A stretch of DNA of 5,921 nt from Solirubrobacterales bacterium. GTDB lineage: Bacteria; Actinomycetota; Thermoleophilia; Solirubrobacterales; 70-9. Below, in pieces: positions 1-5,159 of this stretch. Each line of letters starts with the position of its first letter. Position 1 is the first letter of the stretch. The stretch is from the NCBI GenBank assembly GCA_030152505.1, contig JASLJO010000126.1, positions 1-5,921 of the forward strand. Direction: 5' to 3'. The translations under genes and the position numbers were made by a program. The notes under the pieces were generated by a model, which saw only the letters and a list, made by a program, of their open reading frames with translations, was not told the origin of the DNA and made no database searches.

Positions 1-476
1 TCTTCGAGGGCCCGGCATCGGCCACCGGCAGGACGATGCTCGTCGCCGGCCTGGTCCTCACGGTGATGATCCTGCCGATCGTCTCCGCCGTCGCCCGCGA
101 GGTTTTCTCGCAGACGCCGCGCAAACTGCAGGAGGGGGCGCTGGCGCTGGGCGCGACGCGCTGGGAGATGATCCGCATGACCGTTCTGCCCTTCGGCAAA
201 TCCTCGATCGTCAGCGGCGCGATGCTCGGTCTCGGCCGAGCGCTGGGGGAGACGATGGCGGTGACGATCATCCTCTCCGTCTCGGGCATCGTCACCTTCA
301 ACCTGATCAGCCAGGCCAACCCCTCGACCATCGCCGCCAACATCGCCCTCAACTTCCCCGAGTCCTCGGGACTGGCCGTCAACGCCCTGATCGCATCCGG
401 CCTCGTCCTCTTCGCCATAACCCTGGTCACCAATCTCGCGGCGCGGGCGATGGTCGCCCGCCAGAACATCCAGTAG
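1..476 (+). CDS. pstC: Phosphate ABC transporter permease PstC, C-terminal part (5' end outside window)
   Basis: This is one of the two membrane permease subunits of the high-affinity phosphate importer PstSCAB, located in the inner membrane. The reading frame (first full codon at 3) is open to the window edge, so the Met codon at 36 is internal and not the start. About 157 C-terminal residues are visible. Fragment residues ~12-31 form a hydrophobic segment. Residues ~44-63 (EGALALGATRW...VLP) are the EAA-type cytoplasmic loop that docks on the ATPase. This is followed by GRALGETMAVT, typical of PstC/PstA, and a final membrane helix around residues 124-145. The TAG stop (474-476) directly abuts the ATG of pstA in the same frame. 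PstC rather than PstA is assigned because it comes first in the usual C-A-B order and the next gene is a clear PstA. The family call is secure; the N-terminal half cannot be judged. Confidence 0.93.
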   Translation, partial: FEGPASATGRTMLVAGLVLTVMILPIVSAVAREVFSQTPRKLQEGALALGATRWEMIRMTVLPFGKSSIVSGAMLGLGRALGETMAVTIILSVSGIVTFNLISQANPSTIAANIALNFPESSGLAVNALIASGLVLFAITLVTNLAARAMVARQNIQ

Positions 477-1382
477 ATGCACGCTCCCGCCGAGACGCCA
501 TCGCTCTTCGCCACCCCGGTCGGGGGGTCGTTGTGGCGGCGAAAGCTGGTCAACCGGCTGATGACGGCGCTGATCGTCATCGCCTTCCTGATCGCCTTGA
601 TCCCCCTCTTCTCGCTCCTTTTCCAGGTGGTCAAACGCGGCCTGCCCGGCCTCAGCTGGGAATTCTTCACCACCTCGCCGCGCGGAGTGATCGGCGGCGG
701 CGGCGCCGCCCACGCGATCGTCGGCACCGTGGTGATCACCGCGGCGACGGCGGTGATCTCGGTGCCGCTGGGGATCCTGGCGGCCATCTACCTGACCGAG
801 TACGGCGGTGGCCGCCTGCGCCGCGCCCTGACCTTCTTCGTCGACGTGATGACCGGCATCCCCTCGATCGTCGCCGGTCTCTTCGCCTACGCCCTCTTCG
901 CCATCTTCCTCGGGCCGGGAATCAAACTCGGCCTGGCGGGCGCTGTGGCGCTCTCGGTGCTGATGATCCCGATCGTGATCCGCTCCTCTGAGGAGGTGCT
1001 CAAGATCGTCCCCAACCAGCTGCGCGAAGCCTCCTACGCGCTCGGCACGCCGAAGTGGCGGACGATCGTCAAGGTCGTCCTGCCGACCGCCTTCGCCGGC
1101 CTCGTCACCGGGGTGATGATCTCGATCGCCCGGATCGTCGGCGAGACCGCGCCTCTGCTGGTGACCACCGGCGTGGTCGACTCGATCAACGCCAATCCCT
1201 TCGAAGGCCGCATGCAGAACCTCGCGGTCTACGCCTACAGCGAGTACCGGACGCCGGGCGTGATGAAACAGGCGTCCTACGACCGGGCCTGGGCGGCGGC
1301 GCTGACGCTGATCGCTATCGTGATGATCCTCAACCTCGTGGCCCGTTTCGTCTACCGTCGCTACAGAACCGAGATCCGCTGA
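477..1382 (+). CDS. pstA: Phosphate ABC transporter permease PstA
   Basis: This is the second permease of the PstSCAB phosphate importer, forming the membrane channel together with PstC. The 301-aa length is normal for the family. Predicted membrane segments lie at residues ~28-52, 80-107, 117-146, 152-173, 203-222 and 271-293, giving six helices. Residues 183-203 (REASYALGTPKW...VLP) are the EAA loop that contacts PstB. The segment ARIVGETAPLL at ~218-228 is highly typical of PstA. The start is fixed by the in-frame TAG of pstC immediately before ATG 477. There is no convincing Shine-Dalgarno sequence, so translation is probably coupled to termination of pstC. The C-terminus is basic (RFVYRRYR), as expected on the cytoplasmic side. 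The pstB start follows 28 nt after the stop. No frameshift or missing motif is seen. Confidence 0.96.
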   Translation: MHAPAETPSLFATPVGGSLWRRKLVNRLMTALIVIAFLIALIPLFSLLFQVVKRGLPGLSWEFFTTSPRGVIGGGGAAHAIVGTVVITAATAVISVPLGILAAIYLTEYGGGRLRRALTFFVDVMTGIPSIVAGLFAYALFAIFLGPGIKLGLAGAVALSVLMIPIVIRSSEEVLKIVPNQLREASYALGTPKWRTIVKVVLPTAFAGLVTGVMISIARIVGETAPLLVTTGVVDSINANPFEGRMQNLAVYAYSEYRTPGVMKQASYDRAWAAALTLIAIVMILNLVARFVYRRYRTEIR

Positions 1383-1394
1383 GACCGTGGAGAT

Positions 1395-1400
1395 AAGGAG
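1395..1400 (+). promoter_or_regulatory. Ribosome binding site of pstB
   Basis: AAGGAG lies 10 nt before ATG 1411 in the short pstA-pstB gap. It supports ATG 1411 over the in-frame GTG at 1387, which lies upstream of this site, and over the internal ATG at 1465, which has no such site nearby. Confidence 0.75.
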
Positions 1401-1410
1401 ACGACGAGCG

Positions 1411-2301
1411 ATGCATGGAGCCCAAGGCGCGACCAGGGCCGAGGCCGAGACGCCCGAGTCGCAGATGTCCGGTTCGCAACCAATCGCTGTGCCAGAGACG
1501 ACGCCCCCAGCCAAGGATCGCCGCGCGAAGACGATCGAGACCCGCGAGGTCGACCTCTTCTATGGCGACTTCCATGCCGTCGAAGGCGTCAGTGTGACGA
1601 TCGAGCCGAACAAGGTCACGGCGCTGATCGGCTCCTCGGGTTGCGGCAAGACGACCTTCCTGCGCTCGCTCAACCGCATGCACGAGTTGACCGCCGGCGC
1701 CCGGGTCGAGGGCCGGATCACGCTCGACGGGCAGGACATATATGCCAAGGGCGTCGACCCGGTGCAGGTGCGGCGCTTGGTCGGCATGGTCTTCCAGTCG
1801 CCCAATCCCTTCCCGACGATGTCGGTCTACGAGAACGTCGCCGCCGGCCTGACCTTGAACGGGGGGCGGGTGAAGAAGGCCGAGAAGGACGAGATCGTCG
1901 AGCGCTCGCTGCGTGGCGCACACCTCTGGAACGAGGTCAAGGACCGTCTCGACAAGCCCGGGTCGGGTCTCTCGGGCGGCCAGCAGCAGCGCCTCTGCAT
2001 CGCCCGCGCGATCGCGGTCGAGCCCGAGGTGCTCTTGATGGACGAGCCCTGTTCCGCCCTCGACCCGGTCGCCACGCTGGCGATCGAGGACCTGATCGGC
2101 GAGCTGAAGAGCCGCTACACGATCGCGATCGTCACCCACAACATGCAGCAGGCGGCGCGCGCCAGCGACATCACCGCCTTCTTCAACCTCGAGGAAACGG
2201 GCAGGCCGGGTCGCCTCGTCGAGATCGGTCCGACCGAGACGATCTTCACCAGCCCCCAAGAGCAGGCGACCGAGGACTACGTCAGCGGCCGGTTCGGCTG
2301 A
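1411..2301 (+). CDS. pstB: Phosphate ABC transporter ATP-binding protein PstB
   Basis: This is the cytoplasmic ATPase that powers phosphate import through PstC/PstA. The 296-aa product carries the full ABC set: Walker A GSSGCGKTT at 74-82, Q-loop with Q129 in the PstB-typical FQSPNPFP, signature LSGGQQQR at 187-194, Walker B VLLMDEP at 207-213, D-loop SALD at 215-218 and switch His243 in THNMQQA. The C-terminal TEDYVSGRFG ending is characteristic of PstB. The start at 1411 is chosen for the AAGGAG site at 1395-1400. It leaves a polar Ala/Pro/Glu-rich extension of about 40 residues before the conserved IETREVDLFYG, longer than in many PstB proteins. An ATG at 1465 would shorten it by 18 residues. 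The stop TGA overlaps the phoU ATG by one base (TGATG), implying coupled translation. All catalytic residues are present, so it should be active. Confidence 0.97.
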   Translation: MHGAQGATRAEAETPESQMSGSQPIAVPETTPPAKDRRAKTIETREVDLFYGDFHAVEGVSVTIEPNKVTALIGSSGCGKTTFLRSLNRMHELTAGARVEGRITLDGQDIYAKGVDPVQVRRLVGMVFQSPNPFPTMSVYENVAAGLTLNGGRVKKAEKDEIVERSLRGAHLWNEVKDRLDKPGSGLSGGQQQRLCIARAIAVEPEVLLMDEPCSALDPVATLAIEDLIGELKSRYTIAIVTHNMQQAARASDITAFFNLEETGRPGRLVEIGPTETIFTSPQEQATEDYVSGRFG

Positions 2302-2987
2302 TGCCCGAAACCGCCCGGATCGAATATCAGGAGGAACTGGAGCGCCTCGAGGCGAGCGGTCTGGGCGGGCTGGATCTGGTCAGCGCCGCACTCGAACGCA
2401 CCCTGGAGGCGATCGAGCACCAGGACGTCGAGTTGGCGCAGCTGGTGATCGCCGACGACGACCGCATCGACGGCCGCTACCTGGAGGTGCACCAGAGCCT
2501 GATCACGCTGCTTGCCACGCAGTCGCCTGTGGCGACCGACCTGCGCCTGATCTCAGCCCTGCTGCACGTGCTGAAGAACGTCGAGCGGATGGGAGACCAG
2601 TGCGTGAACATCTGCAAGATGATCCCGTTGACCGGCAACGAGCCGCCGGCCGACGAGGAGATGGTGAAGCTGATCCTCACCATGGGCCGCCAGACCCGCA
2701 CCCTGATCAGCCAGTCCAAACGGGCCTTCGAGGAACGCAACGTCGAGATGGCGCAGGATCTGGTCCGCCAAGACGACGTCGTCGACAACCTCAACCGCGA
2801 GTGCTTCGGCCTGGCGCTGGAGATCGGCGACGATCCCGATCGGCGCGAGTGGGCGATGACGATGCTGCTGGCGGCGCGGGCGATCGAGCGGATCGCCGAC
2901 AACTCGGTCGATATCGGTGAGCAGGTCGCCTTCGTGGTCACGGGACTCTTTCGGGAGTTCGAGGACGCGTCTCACCCGAATGAGTAG
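2301..2987 (+). CDS. phoU: Phosphate signalling complex protein PhoU
   Basis: This is a cytoplasmic regulator associated with the Pst transporter. In characterised bacteria PhoU relays phosphate sufficiency to the PhoR-type sensor kinase and restrains phosphate uptake. The 228-aa length fits the family's two tandem three-helix PhoU repeats. Repeat 1 covers about residues 20-108 and includes ATDLRLISALLHVLKNVERMGDQ. Repeat 2 covers about 120-215 and includes ARAIERIADNSVDIGEQV. Each repeat carries the acidic E..xD metal-binding signature (E95/D99, and E196/D200/D204). The start ATG 2301 shares its A with the pstB stop. There is no strong Shine-Dalgarno site, so translation is probably coupled. 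The frame is open much further upstream (to 1641), but that part is antiparallel noise under pstB. A large palindrome begins 2 nt after the stop and probably ends or processes the pst operon transcript. Confidence 0.95.
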   Translation: MPETARIEYQEELERLEASGLGGLDLVSAALERTLEAIEHQDVELAQLVIADDDRIDGRYLEVHQSLITLLATQSPVATDLRLISALLHVLKNVERMGDQCVNICKMIPLTGNEPPADEEMVKLILTMGRQTRTLISQSKRAFEERNVEMAQDLVRQDDVVDNLNRECFGLALEIGDDPDRREWAMTMLLAARAIERIADNSVDIGEQVAFVVTGLFREFEDASHPNE

Positions 2988-2989
2988 GG

Positions 2990-3097
2990 GCGCCGTGCGG
3001 GGGTGTCCCCCTGCGAAAACCCGCATAGATGCGGCCTGAAGGGTTCTTGCCGGGGAGGGCTCCAATGTTTTCTCCGGGGGACACCCCCGCACGGCGC
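2990..3097. repeat. 108-bp nested palindrome between phoU and ppx
   Basis: The outer arms 2990-3011 and 3076-3097 are a perfect 22-bp inverted repeat. After a three-base interval with two mismatches the pairing resumes, with GAAAAC (3015-3020) against GTTTTC (3067-3072), so the 31-nt arms match at 29 positions. Inside is a further small hairpin CCGCA-TAGA-TGCGG (3021-3034). Each outer arm also contains its own mini-palindrome, GGGGGTGTCCCCC (2999-3011) and GGGGGACACCCCC (3076-3088). The element starts 2 nt after the phoU stop and ends before the ppx start. It has no T-tract on either side, so it is not a textbook intrinsic terminator. It resembles REP/BIME- or MITE-type intergenic elements, but copy number cannot be seen here. 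No obvious target-site duplication flanks it. In RNA it would fold very stably on either strand. Confidence 0.85.
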
Positions 3098-3153
3098 GCG
3101 TGGCCCTGCGGTTGAGATCCGGAGCTTCTGGGAATATGCGATGTGAGTCCGGG

Positions 3154-4062
3154 ATGCTCTGTGCCGCCATAGATATTGGGTCCAATACGACGCGATTGCT
3201 CGTGGCGGAGCCTGTGGATGGGCAGTTGAAGAAGGTGATGGAGCAGCGGGCCTATACGCGGATCAACAAGGCGATCCGAGACTCCGGCGCGATCCCGGCC
3301 GAGAAGGCTCACGAGGTGGGTGAGGTGGTCGCTACGCAGGTGCGGCTGGCGCGCGAGCTGGGGGCGGAGACAATCCGCGCGGTCGCCACCGCGGCGGTGC
3401 GGGAAGCAAGCAACGGTACCGCCGTCGCCGAGGAGATCGGCAAGGAGGCCGGTGTGCCGGTCGAGATCCTCTCCGAGGAGGAGGAGGGCAGGCTCTCGTT
3501 CATTGGTGCGACCAAGACCTTGGGGCACCCGGTCGAGGGCCGGGTCGGAGTCGTCGACGTCGGTGGCGGCTCGACCGAGATCATCCTCGGCACCGTCTCC
3601 GGCGGCGTGCAGGAGGTGCGCTCGTGGCGGGTCGGCTCAGGCGTGCTCGCCGATGAGCTGATCGCCTCCGACCCGCCCTCGGCGGCGGAGATCCGCAAGA
3701 TCCGCGACCGGATAGAGGACCTCTTTGCCGGCGTCGAGGTCGATCAGCCCGCGCAGGCGGTCGCGGTCGGCGGCAGCGCCACCTCGCTGCGCCGCCTCGT
3801 CGGTGCCGTGCTCGAGTACGAGACCCTGGAGCGGGGGGTGCGCGTGCTCTGCGGCGATCCGGCCGTCGAGGTGGCTCGCCGCTTCGAGCTCGATCCGGAA
3901 CGGGTGCGCATCCTCGCCACCGGTGTGCTGCTGCTGGAGAAGCTCTCCGAGCTGCTCGGTCAGCCGCTGCAGATCGGCAAGGGCGGCCTGCGCGAGGGCG
4001 TCGTCCTCGACATGCTCAACGGCAACGCCAACGGCTCTTCGCCCGTGCGCCTCGCCGCCTAG
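3154..4062 (+). CDS. ppx: Exopolyphosphatase / GppA-family phosphatase (Ppx/GppA)
   Basis: This is a cytoplasmic ASKHA-fold phosphatase that removes terminal phosphate from inorganic polyphosphate and/or converts pppGpp to ppGpp. The 302-aa length matches the short actinobacterial type, which lacks the C-terminal HD-like domain of E. coli Ppx. Motifs (numbered from ATG 3154): phosphate-1 loop DIGSNTTRLLVAE at 7-19; ATAAVREASNG at 78-88; SEEEEGRLSFIG at 107-118, containing the probable catalytic Glu; phosphate-2 loop DVGGGSTEI at 135-143; GGSATSLRRL at 206-215; GKGGLREG at 275-282. The start is uncertain. ATG 3154 gives the family-like N-terminus MLCAAIDIGSN, while ATG 3136 and GTG 3100 are in frame and only add residues without similarity. 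None has a strong Shine-Dalgarno site. The gene sits between two palindromic elements, so it may be its own transcription unit. Polyphosphate versus pppGpp specificity cannot be read from sequence. Confidence 0.92.
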   Translation: MLCAAIDIGSNTTRLLVAEPVDGQLKKVMEQRAYTRINKAIRDSGAIPAEKAHEVGEVVATQVRLARELGAETIRAVATAAVREASNGTAVAEEIGKEAGVPVEILSEEEEGRLSFIGATKTLGHPVEGRVGVVDVGGGSTEIILGTVSGGVQEVRSWRVGSGVLADELIASDPPSAAEIRKIRDRIEDLFAGVEVDQPAQAVAVGGSATSLRRLVGAVLEYETLERGVRVLCGDPAVEVARRFELDPERVRILATGVLLLEKLSELLGQPLQIGKGGLREGVVLDMLNGNANGSSPVRLAA

Positions 4063-4063
4063 T

Positions 4064-4174
4064 CGCCGATCCCGGTAGGGGTTCCACTTAACTTTTTCTG
4101 AAGACAGCTGTTGGCTGTCCACTGGGGTCGCCGCAGAAAAAGTACAAGACGTTCCACCCCTACCGGGATCGGCG
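4064..4174. repeat. 111-bp nested palindrome between ppx and the CHAD genes
   Basis: The outer arms 4064-4082 and 4156-4174 are a perfect 19-bp inverted repeat (CGCCGATCCCGG... pairing with ...CCGGGATCGGCG). A second perfect 10-bp inverted repeat lies inside (ACTTTTTCTG 4091-4100, CAGAAAAAGT 4134-4143). The innermost part holds a 6-bp hairpin, GACAGC-TGTTG-GCTGTC (4103-4119). The element starts 1 nt after the ppx stop and ends 21 nt before the next start codon. The interior is about half GC, clearly poorer than the flanking genes. It could act as a bidirectional transcription barrier or be a mobile or repeated intergenic element. Its sequence is unrelated to the 2990-3097 palindrome although size and nested design are alike. 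Confidence 0.85.
4081..4157. repeat. 7-bp direct repeat GTTCCAC bounding a 63-bp insert in the hairpin loop
   Basis: GTTCCAC occurs at 4081-4087 and again at 4151-4157, enclosing 4088-4150. If that segment and one repeat copy are removed, the outer arms close into a hairpin with an 18-bp perfect stem (4064-4081 with 4157-4174) and loop TTCCA. The enclosed segment has its own near-terminal inverted repeat (ACTTTTTCTG / CAGAAAAAGT), starting 3 nt from the left end and stopping 7 nt from the right end. The pattern is what an insertion with target duplication would leave. A 7-bp match in a short palindromic region could also arise by chance. Confidence 0.5.
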
Positions 4175-4183
4175 GTCAGTGTT

Positions 4184-4189
4184 TAGCCT
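4184..4189 (+). promoter_or_regulatory. Possible -10 element of a leaderless CHAD transcript
   Basis: TAGCCT fits the actinobacterial TAnnnT -10 pattern and lies 6 nt before GTG 4196, so transcription could start at or next to the start codon. No good -35 is seen; the expected position falls inside the right arm of the palindrome. The proposal rests mainly on the absence of a Shine-Dalgarno sequence and is weak. Confidence 0.25.
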
Positions 4190-4195
4190 GAGCGC

Positions 4196-4672
4196 GTGGC
4201 ACGAGCGCGCGACATCCCCGGGTTCGATTGCGAGGAGTCGTTCTCAGCTTCGGCGGCGCAGGTGATCGAAGTGCGGGCCGCCGAGGTCTTTGCTCATTCC
4301 GACGGCGTTCTCAATATGGACGACATCGAGCCCCTGCACGACATGCGGGTGGCGACGCGGCGTCTGCGGGCGGCGCTCGAGGTCTTCGACTCCTGCTTTC
4401 CGCGCAAGCGCCACCGCAAGGCGCTGAAGCGGGTCAAGAAATTGGCCGACGCGCTCGGCGAGCGCCGCGACCGCGACGTCGCGATCGAGTCTCTCGAGGG
4501 AATGCTGGACGGAACGCCGGAGGCCGATCGACCAGGAATCGAAGCGCTGATCGGGCGGCTGCGCGAAGAGCAGAGACAGGCGAACGACGACCTGCGCCCC
4601 CACCTCGCCGGCAAGCGGCTGAAGAAGCTGCGGCGACGCCTGCGCAAGCTGGTCAAGGCGGCGAAGACGTGA
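4196..4672 (+). CDS. CHAD-domain protein, N-terminal half
   Basis: CHAD (conserved histidine alpha-helical domain) proteins bind inorganic polyphosphate through a basic channel lined by conserved His, Arg and Lys residues. A usual CHAD is one chain of two similar helical bundles (roughly 280-320 aa). This 158-aa ORF contains only the first. Residues 47-68 hold the key motif LHDMRVATRRLR...LEVFDSCF with His48, and 83-95 are LADALGERRDRDV, the conserved second motif of the half. The C-terminal stretch 139-157 is strongly basic. The start GTG 4196 is chosen because it includes the whole first helix (about 13-35). It has no Shine-Dalgarno site and may be leaderless. The TGA stop (4670-4672) overlaps the GTG of the second half by four bases. 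Either this is a truly split protein or a -1 frameshift (mutation, sequencing error or programmed) separates the halves. Context beside ppx supports a polyphosphate role. Confidence 0.85.
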   Translation: MARARDIPGFDCEESFSASAAQVIEVRAAEVFAHSDGVLNMDDIEPLHDMRVATRRLRAALEVFDSCFPRKRHRKALKRVKKLADALGERRDRDVAIESLEGMLDGTPEADRPGIEALIGRLREEQRQANDDLRPHLAGKRLKKLRRRLRKLVKAAKT

Positions 4673-5145
4673 AGGCGCGGCAGGTCGAAGGCCTCGATCC
4701 GGCGGCGCCGTTGCGACCCAACGCGGTGCGGGTCGTCCGGGTAAGGCTGGACGAGCTGCGCTCCTTTGCCCCGGTCGCGCTCGAGTCGTCGGCCTCGAAG
4801 ACCCAGCACGACATGCGGATCGCCGCCAAGCGTCTGCGCTACGTGCTGGAGATCGTCGGCCCCTGCTTCGGACCCGAGGCGGAGGCGGCACGCGACGCCG
4901 CCAAGCGTCTGCAGAGCGTGCTCGGTGAGATCCACGATTGCGATGTGATGCTGCCGCGTGTCTGGGGGATCGAATCGCTGCGCGGCCTTCTGCGCAACCG
5001 CCGCGAGCAGCTCTTCCGCGAATTCGTCGACCTCTGGCGCGAAGCAGCCGACAGCGGCACCTGGGCCGGGCTGGAGCGTTCACTGGATCGTCACACGTTT
5101 CCCCTGCAAAGCGGCAACTCTGGAGGTGAACAGAAGATCGAATAG
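4669..5145 (+). CDS. CHAD-domain protein, C-terminal half
   Basis: This is the second bundle of the CHAD domain, in the -1 frame relative to the first ORF. It is again exactly 158 aa. Residues 12-37 (including NAVRVVRVRLDELRSF) match the helix that usually opens the second half of intact CHAD proteins. Residues 47-67 carry HDMRIAAKRLR...LEIVGPCF with His47, and 82-93 are QSVLGEIHDCDV. The motif pair is thus a clear repeat of that in the upstream ORF, including 12 identical bases (CACGACATGCGG) at the His motif. The start GTG 4669 overlaps the upstream stop (GTGA), with AAGG at 4655-4658 ten bases before it as a modest Shine-Dalgarno site. The frame is open further upstream, but that part translates to Arg/Ala-rich noise. 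The Gly/Ser/Gln-rich tail looks disordered. The two halves probably assemble into one polyphosphate-binding unit. Confidence 0.82.
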   Translation: MKARQVEGLDPAAPLRPNAVRVVRVRLDELRSFAPVALESSASKTQHDMRIAAKRLRYVLEIVGPCFGPEAEAARDAAKRLQSVLGEIHDCDVMLPRVWGIESLRGLLRNRREQLFREFVDLWREAADSGTWAGLERSLDRHTFPLQSGNSGGEQKIE

Positions 5146-5146
5146 A

Positions 5147-5154
5147 GAGGAAGG
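5147..5154 (+). promoter_or_regulatory. Ribosome binding site of the PHP gene
   Basis: GAGGAAGG lies 5 nt before ATG 5160, just after the CHAD stop codon (5143-5145). It is the strongest purine-rich ribosome site after that of pstB and supports this ATG as the start. Confidence 0.7.
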
Positions 5155-5159
5155 CACCG

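Noticed and set aside
1330..2259. Long antisense ORF (309 codons, - strand) under pstB
   Set aside because: It lies opposite a full PstB with all ABC motifs and has a low-complexity Arg/Gly/Asp/Leu composition typical of high-GC antisense shadows.
1641..2300. Upstream extension of the phoU frame
   Set aside because: It overlaps pstB and translates to Arg/Gly-rich noise; PhoU similarity begins right at ATG 2301, which overlaps the pstB stop.
2990..3097. Ordinary rho-independent terminator after phoU
   Set aside because: The arms are much longer than usual, the loop region is large and structured, and no T-run follows on either strand.
2988..3100. Target-site duplication flanking the first palindrome
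   Set aside because: The bases immediately outside the arms (left TGAGTAGGG, right GCGTGGCCC) share no convincing direct repeat.
3100..3153. Longer N-terminus for ppx from GTG 3100 or ATG 3136
   Set aside because: The added residues show no family similarity and neither start has a well-placed strong ribosome site. GTG 3100 would also put its leader inside the palindrome arm. ATG 3136 is not fully excluded.
4064..4174. CRISPR repeat, tRNA or riboswitch in the ppx-CHAD gap
   Set aside because: There is no repeat-spacer periodicity and no cloverleaf or recognisable aptamer core; the structure is a nested inverted repeat.
4228..4668. Upstream extension of the second CHAD ORF as a single long protein
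   Set aside because: The extension is Arg/Ala-rich shadow sequence of the first CHAD ORF; domain similarity begins just after GTG 4669.
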